The position numbers were made by a program, and so were the translations under genes. Below the pieces are notes generated by a model. That model saw nothing but the letters and a program-made list of their open reading frames with translations, was not told the DNA's origin and did not search any database. This document shows, in pieces, positions 33,282 to 41,799 of a DNA stretch of 64,000 nucleotides (the first letter of the stretch is position 1; each line of letters begins with the position of its first letter). Location: NCBI RefSeq assembly GCF_018919205.1, contig NZ_JAHLQN010000001.1:1302001-1366000 (forward strand), read 5' to 3'. Source of the DNA: Dysosmobacter acutus. Its GTDB lineage: Bacteria; Bacillota; Clostridia; Oscillospirales; Oscillospiraceae.

Positions 33282-35200
33282 GCGTTTTAACTGCCCTGTT
33301 CGGCGAGCTCATTCAGATGAGCCTGACGGCGGTGCCGGTGATCCTGATCGTGGCAGCGCTGCGGCTGGGGCTTTGCCGCGCGCCGAAAAAGTACAGCTAT
33401 GCGCTGTGGCTGGCGGTGGGATTCCGGCTGGTGTGTCCCGTGGCGCTCACCGGCGTGTTGGGACAGGAGGCCGGCGTGACGGCTCTGCTGCCCCAGGCTC
33501 TTCCGGCGACTACGGAGCGGGTGGCCGCCGGTGTGTCCCGGGTGGACTACGGCCTGGTCCCGGTGATGACCGGAGGGGCCCAGACCCTGAAGGAGGCGGC
33601 GGTTTCCACCGCCGCTGTTCCGGACTGGAGCGCGTGGCTGGCATTGGCATGGGCCGCTGGCGTCTGCGCACTGGCAGTGCGCGGCCTGATCGTCTATGCA
33701 GGGCTCAGGCGGCGCATGGCCACGGCGGTGCGCCTGGAGGGCAATGTGTATGAGAGCGACGTTTTGACCACGCCTTTTGTCATGGGTCTGATCCGGCCCA
33801 GAATCTACATTCCCTTCCGCCTGACCGGGGAGGAGCGGAGCTATGTGCTCAGCCACGAGCGCTGCCACATCCGGCGCGCCGACCATCTGGTGCGGATGAT
33901 CGCCTACCTGGTGGCATCTGTGTATTGGATGAACCCCCTGGTATGGGTGTGCTACTATCTGATGAACCGGGACATGGAGATGAGCTGCGACGAAGCGGTG
34001 CTGGGGAGGATGGGCGACGAAATCAAAAAGGGGTACAGCATGTCTCTGGTCTCCTTTGCCACGACCCGGCGCATCCCGGCCGCGGGCCTGCTGACCTTTG
34101 GGGAGGGAGACGCCAAAAAGCGGATCAAAAATGTGCTCCGATGGAAGAAAGAGACGCCAAGAGTGGCATTTTTGGCTATTATAATATGTGTTTTTGCCAT
34201 CATAGTGTGCCTTGGCAATGGGAACGCAGGAGCGGGATGGATCCGGGGTGGAGAAACAGAGACCACCGATGGTTCCGGCATGACCAAATTCTCCTATTCC
34301 GTAAACCGGGATGTGTGGTCCATGTTCCTCTATGAGGAGGTCTATGATGACGGAGAGTTGATCTCCGGGCAAATTCTCTCAACAACAGACTTCACCATCG
34401 GACAAAGACCCGATCAAGGAACATTGGAGATCGGATACGAGATGGAGAACTGGCCGCAGCTGAACTGGCTGCAAAAGGACGGCTCTGTGGTGGCCTGCCT
34501 GCCTTCCCACATTCCTGAGCGGGACTATCACGCCATGATCGCCAAGACGCTGAGCAGCAGTTCCGGGAAGGTGGATTTGCCATCGGACGGCAGCTGTACG
34601 ATCTACCTGATCAGTCTGGCGGAGGACGCCGCAAAGGGGCTGCGGCCCATCGGACCGGGGGACCTGGACGCGGGCGGGCCGGAGGAGCTTAAGGACAACG
34701 GTGTTGTGGCGGCGCTGCGGCTCATTACCTCCACCAAGCCGATAGACGATGCCCTGGAGCAGCTTGGCGCGTCCGCCTGGGCCTATCGGCTGTTCGACGC
34801 CGCCACCCCCTATGTGGGGGATGCGCCGGGCTGTGTGGATGTGCTGTTTGCCCTGAGGCTTGGAGATGAATTGGGGGACTTTTCCATTGAGCTGGAAACT
34901 TCCAAACAGCCTTACGGGATGCAGATAAACTTCCGTCAATCGCCGCAGGACCCGGAGACGATGGACGGGGCGATGGGCCGCTATGCTCCGGTGCTGATCG
35001 CGCTGATCGGAAACTTGGACCAGGTGCGCTGGACCTATCCGGCGGAGAACGGTGCTCTCCGCCAAGCAGAGTACACCTATGACGAGGGGGTGCTTGACCA
35101 GGTGCGGGAGGCCACCGGAAGAGCCTACGGTTCCCTCAAGGAGATGGGCGATTCCCCACAGGGGGTGCAGGACCTTTTGCAGGGCCTGGGCCTGGAATAG
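33278..35200 (+). CDS. BlaR1/MecR1-type M56 metalloprotease sensor
   Basis: A 640-residue membrane protein. The N-terminal half has four TM segments and the cytoplasmic zinc protease motif HERCH (193-197), with the downstream MSCDEAVL glutamate region. The extracellular half (about 320-640) has no recognisable penicillin-binding Ser-x-x-Lys sensor; it resembles the DUF-type tails of M56 proteins that sense something else. It is coupled to the repressor by a GTGA overlap. Antibiotic specificity should not be assumed: no beta-lactamase or mecA gene is nearby. Confidence 0.87.
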   Translation: MSVLTALFGELIQMSLTAVPVILIVAALRLGLCRAPKKYSYALWLAVGFRLVCPVALTGVLGQEAGVTALLPQALPATTERVAAGVSRVDYGLVPVMTGGAQTLKEAAVSTAAVPDWSAWLALAWAAGVCALAVRGLIVYAGLRRRMATAVRLEGNVYESDVLTTPFVMGLIRPRIYIPFRLTGEERSYVLSHERCHIRRADHLVRMIAYLVASVYWMNPLVWVCYYLMNRDMEMSCDEAVLGRMGDEIKKGYSMSLVSFATTRRIPAAGLLTFGEGDAKKRIKNVLRWKKETPRVAFLAIIICVFAIIVCLGNGNAGAGWIRGGETETTDGSGMTKFSYSVNRDVWSMFLYEEVYDDGELISGQILSTTDFTIGQRPDQGTLEIGYEMENWPQLNWLQKDGSVVACLPSHIPERDYHAMIAKTLSSSSGKVDLPSDGSCTIYLISLAEDAAKGLRPIGPGDLDAGGPEELKDNGVVAALRLITSTKPIDDALEQLGASAWAYRLFDAATPYVGDAPGCVDVLFALRLGDELGDFSIELETSKQPYGMQINFRQSPQDPETMDGAMGRYAPVLIALIGNLDQVRWTYPAENGALRQAEYTYDEGVLDQVREATGRAYGSLKEMGDSPQGVQDLLQGLGLE

Positions 35201-35202
35201 AG

Positions 35203-35236
35203 AAAAAAGACGGCGGATGAATCCGCCGTCTTTTCT
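35203..35236 (+). terminator. Rho-independent terminator
   Basis: GACGGCGGAT and ATCCGCCGTC pair around GA, followed by TTTT. Confidence 0.9.
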
Positions 35237-35282
35237 TGCTTGGGTATAAATGCCAGGTGGAAAAAAGCGATAGAGAACAATC

Positions 35283-35311
35283 TTGTGCAGAAAATAGAAC
35301 AGTGGTATACT
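35283..35311 (+). promoter_or_regulatory. Promoter of APC permease gene
   Basis: TTGTGC, 17 bases, TATACT, 49 bases before the start codon. Confidence 0.65.
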
Positions 35312-35360
35312 ATCATAGCTTTTGCCGCAGACAGAGAATCGAAAAAGGGAGAAAAGAGAT

Positions 35361-36707
35361 ATGGAGTTACAAAAGCGATACGGGCTGCCAACGGCAATCT
35401 GTATGGTGGTGGGAATTGTCATTGGCTCCGGCGTATTCTTCAAGGCCGAGGCGGTGCTCAACGCCACGGGAGGGAACATGCCGCTGGGCATTGCCGCGTG
35501 GCTGATCGTCGGCGCTATTATGATGATCTGTTCCTATGTGTTTGCCACGCTGGCCACCCGCTATGAGCGGGTCAGCGGTCTGGTGGATTATGCGGAGGTC
35601 ACCATGGGACAGAACTATGCCTACGCCATGGGCTGGTTCGCGGCCTCCGTGTACGTGCCGGGACTGGTGTCTGTTCTGGCCTGGGTCTCCGCCCGGTATC
35701 TGTGCGTGCTGTTAGGATGGGATATCACGGGCGGCTCCTGCATGGTCATCGCCTGTTTTTTCCTCTGCGCCGATTATGCGATCAACGCCCTGTCGCCCCG
35801 GCTGGCGGGGAAGTTCCAGGTGTCCGCCACCGTGGCCAAGATGGTGCCTCTGGTGCTGATGGCGGTGGTGGGTACGGTGATGGGACTTGCCAACGGACGG
35901 CTGCGTGAGAATTTTACCGCCGCTGCATCCGCCACCGTGGATACGGGCGCCGGACTGATGGCCTCTGTGGTGGCGGTGGCCTTTGCCTATGAGGGCTGGA
36001 TATTGGCCACCTCCATCAATGCCGAGCTGAAGGATGCCAGACGCAATCTTCCACGGGCGCTGGTGATCGGCGCCTGCATCGTGGTGGCCACCTATCTCTT
36101 TTACTATATCGGCCTGGGCGGGGCCGTCACCACGGAGGAGCTGATGGCCAGCGGAGAGACCGCCGCCAAGATGGCCTTCCAGCGCACCTTTGGTCCTGTG
36201 GCGGGAACGCTGGTCTTTGTGCTGATCGTCATCTCCTGCCTTGGCACGCTGAACGGTCTGATGCTGGCCTGCTGCCGGGCAAGCTATGCCCTGGGCGCAC
36301 GGAACTGGGGTCCCAGGCCCGATGTATTTGAAAAAGTGGACCAGGCCACCAACATGCCCTCCAACTCCGCCACCATGGCGCTGCTCTACTCCGCCTTCTG
36401 GCTGATGTTTTTCTACGGCGCCAATCTGGCGGAGCCAAGGTGGTTCGGAGCCTTTGGCTTTGACTCCGCGGAGCTGCCCATTGTCACGCTCTACGCCATG
36501 TATATTCCTATTTTTATCCAGATGATGCGGAAGGAAACGGAGCTCAATGCCTTCAAGCGCTTCCTCATGCCGGCGCTGGGAGTGCTCAGCTGCCTGTTCA
36601 TGGTGTACGCGGCCTTTGCCGCCCACGGGGTGAGAGTGCTTTACTATTTGATGATGTTCACCGCCTTTATGCTTGTGGGCTTGCTGCTGCGCGGGCGGAG
36701 ACAGTGA
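35361..36707 (+). CDS. APC-superfamily amino acid permease
   Basis: A 448-residue protein with 12 predicted TM helices. GLPTAICMVVGIVIGSGVFF is the TM1 substrate-binding region (GSG loop) of amino acid permeases of the LAT/SteT type, and VAFAYEGWILATSINAELKD matches TM6. It likely exchanges or imports an amino acid; the specific substrate is not evident. The start is at MELQKRYG with GGGAG upstream. Confidence 0.9.
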   Translation: MELQKRYGLPTAICMVVGIVIGSGVFFKAEAVLNATGGNMPLGIAAWLIVGAIMMICSYVFATLATRYERVSGLVDYAEVTMGQNYAYAMGWFAASVYVPGLVSVLAWVSARYLCVLLGWDITGGSCMVIACFFLCADYAINALSPRLAGKFQVSATVAKMVPLVLMAVVGTVMGLANGRLRENFTAAASATVDTGAGLMASVVAVAFAYEGWILATSINAELKDARRNLPRALVIGACIVVATYLFYYIGLGGAVTTEELMASGETAAKMAFQRTFGPVAGTLVFVLIVISCLGTLNGLMLACCRASYALGARNWGPRPDVFEKVDQATNMPSNSATMALLYSAFWLMFFYGANLAEPRWFGAFGFDSAELPIVTLYAMYIPIFIQMMRKETELNAFKRFLMPALGVLSCLFMVYAAFAAHGVRVLYYLMMFTAFMLVGLLLRGRRQ

Positions 36708-36723
36708 GAGAATTGAACAGGCG

Positions 36724-36756
36724 GGGCGGCGGACTGGAAAGACGCCGCCCTTTTTA
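36724..36756 (+). terminator. Rho-independent terminator
   Basis: GGGCGGCG and CGCCGCCC pair, followed by TTTTT. Confidence 0.8.
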
Positions 36757-36762
36757 TCTGCC

Positions 36763-36791
36763 TTGACTTTCCCCGGCGGGGGCCTTAAAAT
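36763..36791 (+). promoter_or_regulatory. Promoter of SpoVB-like gene
   Basis: TTGACT, 17 bases, TAAAAT, 26 bases before the start codon. It looks like a vegetative sigma-A promoter rather than a sporulation promoter. Confidence 0.7.
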
Positions 36792-36817
36792 AAGTTGTCA
36801 CAAAAGGAGGTGGAGAG

Positions 36818-38425
36818 ATGTCAAGTGAGCGCAGAATGCTGCTTCAGGGGAGTATTCTGGCCTTTGCGGGAATCCTGACCAAGCTCATCGGTTTTGCCTA
36901 CCGGATCCCCATGGCAAACCTGTTGGGCAATGTGGGAAACGGCATCTACTCCGTGGCCTTTGGCATCTACAACATCGCCCTGACCCTCTCCTCGCTGAGC
37001 ATGCCTCTGGCGGTCTCCAAGCTGGTCTCCTCCCGCCTTGCCAAAAATGAGGCGAAAAACGCCCGCAGGGCCTTCTGGGACACACTGCTCTTTGCCGCCG
37101 CTGTGGGCGGTGTGGCGGCGCTGGTGCTGTGGTTCGGCGCGGACGCCCTGGAGGGCATCTACAAGGAACCGGGACTGGCCAGGCCGCTGCGGGTTCTTTC
37201 GCCCACCACCTTTGTGGTGGCCTTCTTAGGCACCTTCCGGGGCTGGTTCCAGGGCCACGGCAACATGGTGCCCACCGCCGTTTCCCAGGTGATGGAGCAG
37301 ATCGTCAACGCCGTGGTCAGTGTGCTGGCGGCGTGGCAGCTGACACGGATTTTCGCTGACGACAGCGCGGTGGACGCCTACGGCGCCGCCGGCGGCACCA
37401 TCGGCACTTTGGCCGGAGCCGCGGTGGGCCTGGCCTTTGTGGTGACGCTGTTTTTCCGAAGCCGGGAGCCGGAGGGACTGGAGGGCGCCCCGACGGAGGA
37501 CCACGCCCTTATCTACCGTGCACTGATTCTGACGGTGATCCCCGTGGTCTTGAGTCAGACCATCTATCAGATCGGGTATACTTTGGACGACCTCATCTTT
37601 GCCAACGTGATGGCGTCGAAAGGGTTTTTGAAGGAGGAGTACCAGGCGCTGCAGGGGGTATTCAACACCCAGTACAACCAGATGGTGAACCTGCCGGTGT
37701 CCATTGCCAGCGCCATGGCGGCCTCCACCGTGCCCGGCATTGTCAGCGCCTCGGTGCGACGGGACAGGAGGGAGTCCCACCGCAAGATCACGGCGGTGCT
37801 GAAGCTGAACATGGCCATTGCCATCCCATCCGCGGTAGGGCTGGCAGTGCTGGCCAGACCTATTATGGAATTGCTGTTCACCAGTTTGGGGGAGAAGGAG
37901 GCCTTGGCGGCCCACCTGCTTCAGGCCGGCTCCTTGGCGGCGGTGTTTTATGCCCTCTCCACCATCACCACGGCCATTCTCCAGGCCAGCGACTACATGG
38001 GACTGCCGGTGCGTCACTGCGCGGTCTCCCTTGTGATCCACGCGGCGCTGGTCTATCTGCTGCTGCGCTTTACCAATTGGGGCGTATACGCGCTGATCGT
38101 GGGCAACGTCACCTTCCCGCTGCTGGTGTCGGTCCTCAACTGCCGGGCGCTGAGCCGGGCGCTGCGCTACCGCTTCAAGCCCGGCCGCACCTTTGCCGTG
38201 CCCTTTGTTTCGGCGCTGGCCATGGGTGTGGTCACCTGGGGCAGCAGCACGCTGCTGCGCCTGATCGGGTGCCCGCGGGTCCTGACGCTGATAGCGGCGA
38301 TTGCATTGTCCGTGGCCGCATACGGCTTTCTCCTGCTGCGGCTGCACTGCTTTGCGGACCGGCAGCTGCTGGAGCTGCCCATGGGCGGGAAGCTGCTGAA
38401 GCTCTCCAGGCGGCTGGAGCGGTAA
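36818..38425 (+). CDS. SpoVB/MurJ-like polysaccharide flippase
   Basis: A 535-residue, 14-TM MOP-superfamily lipid-linked oligosaccharide flippase. RRMLLQGSILAFAGILTKLIG, then GFAYRIPMANLLGNVGNGIYS, is the standard start of the SpoVB/YtgP/YkvU group, which moves undecaprenyl-linked precursors such as lipid II across the membrane. AAAGGAGG precedes the ATG. Whether it serves the cortex in sporulation or vegetative wall synthesis cannot be read from here. Confidence 0.9.
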   Translation: MSSERRMLLQGSILAFAGILTKLIGFAYRIPMANLLGNVGNGIYSVAFGIYNIALTLSSLSMPLAVSKLVSSRLAKNEAKNARRAFWDTLLFAAAVGGVAALVLWFGADALEGIYKEPGLARPLRVLSPTTFVVAFLGTFRGWFQGHGNMVPTAVSQVMEQIVNAVVSVLAAWQLTRIFADDSAVDAYGAAGGTIGTLAGAAVGLAFVVTLFFRSREPEGLEGAPTEDHALIYRALILTVIPVVLSQTIYQIGYTLDDLIFANVMASKGFLKEEYQALQGVFNTQYNQMVNLPVSIASAMAASTVPGIVSASVRRDRRESHRKITAVLKLNMAIAIPSAVGLAVLARPIMELLFTSLGEKEALAAHLLQAGSLAAVFYALSTITTAILQASDYMGLPVRHCAVSLVIHAALVYLLLRFTNWGVYALIVGNVTFPLLVSVLNCRALSRALRYRFKPGRTFAVPFVSALAMGVVTWGSSTLLRLIGCPRVLTLIAAIALSVAAYGFLLLRLHCFADRQLLELPMGGKLLKLSRRLER

Positions 38426-38501
38426 GAGATCATGACGTGGATGGCGTACAGTTTTATGGGTGCGGCTGCTTGGCCCGAGATTCGCGGTCGACTGTTCCAG
38501 A

Positions 38502-38537
38502 AAAAAGCTCCGTGTTCTTTTGAACACGGAGCTTTTT
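38502..38537. terminator. Bidirectional terminator closing the salvage operon
   Basis: AAAAAGCTCCGTGTTC and GAACACGGAGCTTTTT form a near-perfect stem with A/T runs at both ends. On the minus strand it lies three bases after the Gfo/Idh stop and ends the nine-gene operon; on the plus strand it serves the flippase gene. Confidence 0.92.
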
Positions 38538-38539
38538 GA

Positions 38540-39586
38540 TTATTCCCGCACAGGGACGAACGTGCCGCCGTTGTGGGCGCTCTGCGCGATACAGCTGCAG
38601 ATCAGGGTGTTGACGGCGCCGTCCCGGAAGGTGGCCAGCCTGGGGTCCCGCAGGCCGGTTTCCACCGCGCAATAGAAGGCGCGGAAGCAGTCGGTGAATG
38701 TGTCGGTAAAGCCGCCGCCAAAGGCGCTGGTCCGGCAGGTGAGCCCCTTTGCCTTCTCGCCGGTGACCACCTGATAAGGTGATTCGCTGCACCAGGAGAC
38801 GGACCGGGAGGCGGAGAGAATTTCCAGGGACAGATCGTTGCTGCGGCCCGGGGAGATTTCGGAGAACACCGCGCTGGCCACGGCCCCACCGCTCAGGCGG
38901 AAGGTGACCACGGCCGTGTCCTCGTTGGAGACGGTGACCGCCTCTCCCTCCCCGTCGGGGTAGAAGAGGCCGTCCCGGACCCGGCCCTCAGGCTGGAGGG
39001 TCTGGAACACGGCGCTGACAGCCTCCACCTCCAGGCCGGTGAGATAGCGCATCAGGTCGATGAAATGGGAGCCGATTTCCGAGGTGGCCCGGGTGGCCTC
39101 CCGGTAGCGCCAGGAGTAGGGGCAGGGGAGGATGTTGAACTCCTGCTGGTAGTGGCCGTGGATCAGGACCGGATCGCCCATCTCCGCCACCAGGCCGCGG
39201 ACCTGGGTACAGGTGGGATAAAACCGGTTGTTGAAGTCCACCGCGGCCACCACGCCCTTGGCCTCAGCCAGGGCTGAGAGCTCTTTGGCGTCCTCATAGC
39301 GCAGGGACAGGGGCTTTTCGCACAGCACGTGCTTGCCCGATTCAAGGCACAGCTTCACCAGTTCGTAGTGACGCTCCGGCGGGGCGCAGACGTGGACGCA
39401 GTCCACCTTTTTGAGCTGCTCCTCCGTCAGCGTGTCGGTAAAGCATTCGCAGCCGTATTCACCGGCAAACCGCTGGGCGGAGGGAAGGGTGTGGCCCACC
39501 ACCAGGGAGACTGAATGGCCCAGGGAACGGATGGACTGCGCGTGGGTGTGGGCGATGCCGCCGGTGCCGATGATGGCTGCTCGCAT
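38540..39586 (-). CDS. Gfo/Idh/MocA family oxidoreductase
   Basis: A 348-residue NAD(P)-dependent dehydrogenase. It has the Rossmann motif (MRAAIIGTGGIAHTHAQSI) and CEKPLSLRYEDAKEL with the conserved Lys of the EKP motif. The family oxidises or reduces sugars, inositols and related polyols. It is the last gene of the operon, 10 bases after a permease, so it should act on a sugar-derived intermediate or imported glycoside; which one is unknown. Confidence 0.88.
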   Translation of the reverse strand: MRAAIIGTGGIAHTHAQSIRSLGHSVSLVVGHTLPSAQRFAGEYGCECFTDTLTEEQLKKVDCVHVCAPPERHYELVKLCLESGKHVLCEKPLSLRYEDAKELSALAEAKGVVAAVDFNNRFYPTCTQVRGLVAEMGDPVLIHGHYQQEFNILPCPYSWRYREATRATSEIGSHFIDLMRYLTGLEVEAVSAVFQTLQPEGRVRDGLFYPDGEGEAVTVSNEDTAVVTFRLSGGAVASAVFSEISPGRSNDLSLEILSASRSVSWCSESPYQVVTGEKAKGLTCRTSAFGGGFTDTFTDCFRAFYCAVETGLRDPRLATFRDGAVNTLICSCIAQSAHNGGTFVPVRE

Positions 39587-39596
39587 AAATGCCTCC

Positions 39597-40559
39597 TTAC
39601 CGCTTGCCCTTGTCGTAGACCTCGCCTGCTGCCTTGGGCGGGTGGTTCTTCTTGGAGAAGAAGGTCAGCAGGATCAGTGTCAGGATGTATGGCAGCATCA
39701 TGAACAGGTCGGAATAGTTGCTGGAGAGGCCCATGCTCAGGCACAGCTGGTATCCGCCGGACTTGGCCAGGCCGAAGAACAGACAGACTGCGGCTGTGGG
39801 CAGGATGTTCCAGTTGCCGAAGATCATGGCCGCGATGGCAAGGTAGCCGTAGCCCATATAGATGTTGGGGGAGAAGTTGGCGGAAATGGAGTAGGCGTAG
39901 CAGATGCCGCCCACGCCGGAGAGGGCGCCGGAGATCATCACCGCGAGAAAGCGGGTGCGGCCCACGTTGCCGCCTGCGGCGTCAACGGCCTGAGGGTTCT
40001 CACCGCAGGCCCTGAGATGCATGCCGAAGCGGGTCTTGTACATCAGGTACCAGGCCAGGATGGCCAGGCCCAGGATAACAAACTCAAAGGGATACATGTT
40101 CTGGAACAGGGCGCCAAGGACGGGGATGTCGCTGAGCACGGGGATGGTGAAGCGGTCGGACACGCCAAGGATGAACTTGTTGGAGGACTGTCCGCCGGTG
40201 AGGGCCTTGTTCACTGTGCTGGTGAGGAAGGTGGTCAGGGCCACGGCCAGGATGTTGACCACCACGCCGCTGATGACCTGATTGGCCCGGAACTTGATGC
40301 ACAGCAATGCGTGGATGCAGGCATAGAGCCCGCCGCCAATGAAGGCGGCCAGCATGGCGATGTAGATCACACCCTGGGAGCCGTCGCCGAGGATGGGCAT
40401 GAGGAGAACGGCGATCAGCGCGCCCACAAAGGCGCCGAAGCCCTGGAAGCCCTCAACGGCCAGGTTGGTGATGCCGCTTTTTTCCGAGTAGATGCCGCCC
40501 ATGGCCATGACGAACAGGGGAGCGGCAAAGGAGAGGCCGTCAATAAATACTTTATCCAT
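39597..40559 (-). CDS. ABC transporter permease, nucleoside type (BmpC/NupQ-like)
   Basis: A 320-residue permease with about eight to nine TM segments, of the branched-chain/BMP-type ABC importer family. MAMGGIYSEKSGITNLAVEG is the family signature near the N-terminus, and ACGENPQAVDAAG carries the EAA-like coupling loop. AAAGGAGG precedes the ATG at 40559, inside the end of the first permease gene (8-base overlap). It pairs with the preceding permease to make the heterodimeric channel. Confidence 0.92.
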   Translation of the reverse strand: MDKVFIDGLSFAAPLFVMAMGGIYSEKSGITNLAVEGFQGFGAFVGALIAVLLMPILGDGSQGVIYIAMLAAFIGGGLYACIHALLCIKFRANQVISGVVVNILAVALTTFLTSTVNKALTGGQSSNKFILGVSDRFTIPVLSDIPVLGALFQNMYPFEFVILGLAILAWYLMYKTRFGMHLRACGENPQAVDAAGGNVGRTRFLAVMISGALSGVGGICYAYSISANFSPNIYMGYGYLAIAAMIFGNWNILPTAAVCLFFGLAKSGGYQLCLSMGLSSNYSDLFMMLPYILTLILLTFFSKKNHPPKAAGEVYDKGKR

Positions 40560-41799
40560 TCCTGCTTGCCTCCTTTCCGGGATCCTCCGAATCCCCGCCC
40601 GGCGGATTCTCCCCGGGCGCTGCGGATCCGTCGGAAGCGGGGGCCTGCTCCTCCTGAAGCTGGGCGGCCTTGGCGGCAATGGCGGCCTCGTCCACTGCCC
40701 GCTCCAGGCGGCGATGGGCCATAAAGCGGAAGTACCCGCCGCAGGCGGAGAAGAGCAGCAAAATTCCGGTGATCATGGAGGCGACTTCCTTGGCCACGCC
40801 TAAGGTGGAGCTCATGTAGTTGCTTCCGTTTTGGAAAATGGTGATCAGGATGGCCGCGAAGATGGAGCCGATGGGGCTGGAGTTGCCCAACAACGCCACG
40901 GCGATGGCATCGTAACCCATGCTGGCCAGGGTTTTGGGCACGATGGTGTTGTAATAGCCGCAGTAGTAGGTCACGCCAGCAAGGCCCGCCAGCATGCCGG
41001 AGAGCATCAGGGAGATGACGATGCGCCGTCCCACCTTGATACCGGCGTACCGGGCGCATCTGGCGTTGATGCCTACGGCCTTCAGCTCAAAGCCGAACAC
41101 GGTCTTGTCAAAAATAAACTTGACCAGAAAGGCCGCGGCGATGGCCAGCACGATGCCCAGGGGCACGTTGCACTTGACGCCGCCGATCTGGACGTTCATC
41201 CAGGTGAGACGGGAGGCATCGGAGCAGATCCGCATGGAACGGGTCAGCATATCCGCATAGTACCCGTTGATAAAAAAGCCGGTGAGATAGCTGATGATAT
41301 AGTTCAGCATCACGGTGGAGACCACCTCGTGGATGTTGAACTTGTACTTCAAAAAGCCCACGAACGCGCCCAGCGCGCCGCCGGCCACAATGCCCACCAG
41401 GATCACCAGGGGCTTGGCCAGGTAGGCGTCCAGGCCGCTGTAGCCGATGAGAGCGGTGGCCAGGAAGCCAGAGGCCAGCATCTGTCCGGCGATTCCGATG
41501 TTGAACAGCCCCGCCTTGAAGCCCACGATGAAGCCCAGGGAGGCCAGCAACATGGGAGCCAGGATGTTCAGGAAGGTGAAGAGGTCGGTCAGCATGCCGC
41601 TGCCGCCGCCGTAGCTTAACTTGGGCAGGAAGCCGGAGCCCTGGAGAAAGCTGAGAAAGGCCACCAGGGGATTTTTGCCCATCACCAGAAGGATGACGCT
41701 GGCGCAGATCAGGCTCAGGAGAATGCTGAGGATGGGGACGCTGATGGAGGACCATTTTTCGCTGTCCAGGATGGACGCGAGCCGGTTTTTCTTTTTCAT
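40552..41799 (-). CDS. ABC transporter permease, nucleoside type (BmpB/NupP-like)
   Basis: A 415-residue permease. NIGIAGQMLASGFLATALIG and AVGINARCARYAGIKVGRR (coupling loop) are typical of the first permease of BMP-dependent nucleoside importers. It has a charged C-terminal tail of about 70 residues rich in Ala/Glu/Pro that is longer than usual. The start overlaps the ATPase stop by ATGA. Confidence 0.92.
   Translation of the reverse strand: MKKKNRLASILDSEKWSSISVPILSILLSLICASVILLVMGKNPLVAFLSFLQGSGFLPKLSYGGGSGMLTDLFTFLNILAPMLLASLGFIVGFKAGLFNIGIAGQMLASGFLATALIGYSGLDAYLAKPLVILVGIVAGGALGAFVGFLKYKFNIHEVVSTVMLNYIISYLTGFFINGYYADMLTRSMRICSDASRLTWMNVQIGGVKCNVPLGIVLAIAAAFLVKFIFDKTVFGFELKAVGINARCARYAGIKVGRRIVISLMLSGMLAGLAGVTYYCGYYNTIVPKTLASMGYDAIAVALLGNSSPIGSIFAAILITIFQNGSNYMSSTLGVAKEVASMITGILLLFSACGGYFRFMAHRRLERAVDEAAIAAKAAQLQEEQAPASDGSAAPGENPPGGDSEDPGKEASRNG

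Noticed and set aside
33278..35200. Methicillin or beta-lactam resistance locus
   Set aside because: Only the BlaI/BlaR1-type regulator pair is present; there is no beta-lactamase or PBP gene, and the sensor half does not show a penicillin-binding motif.
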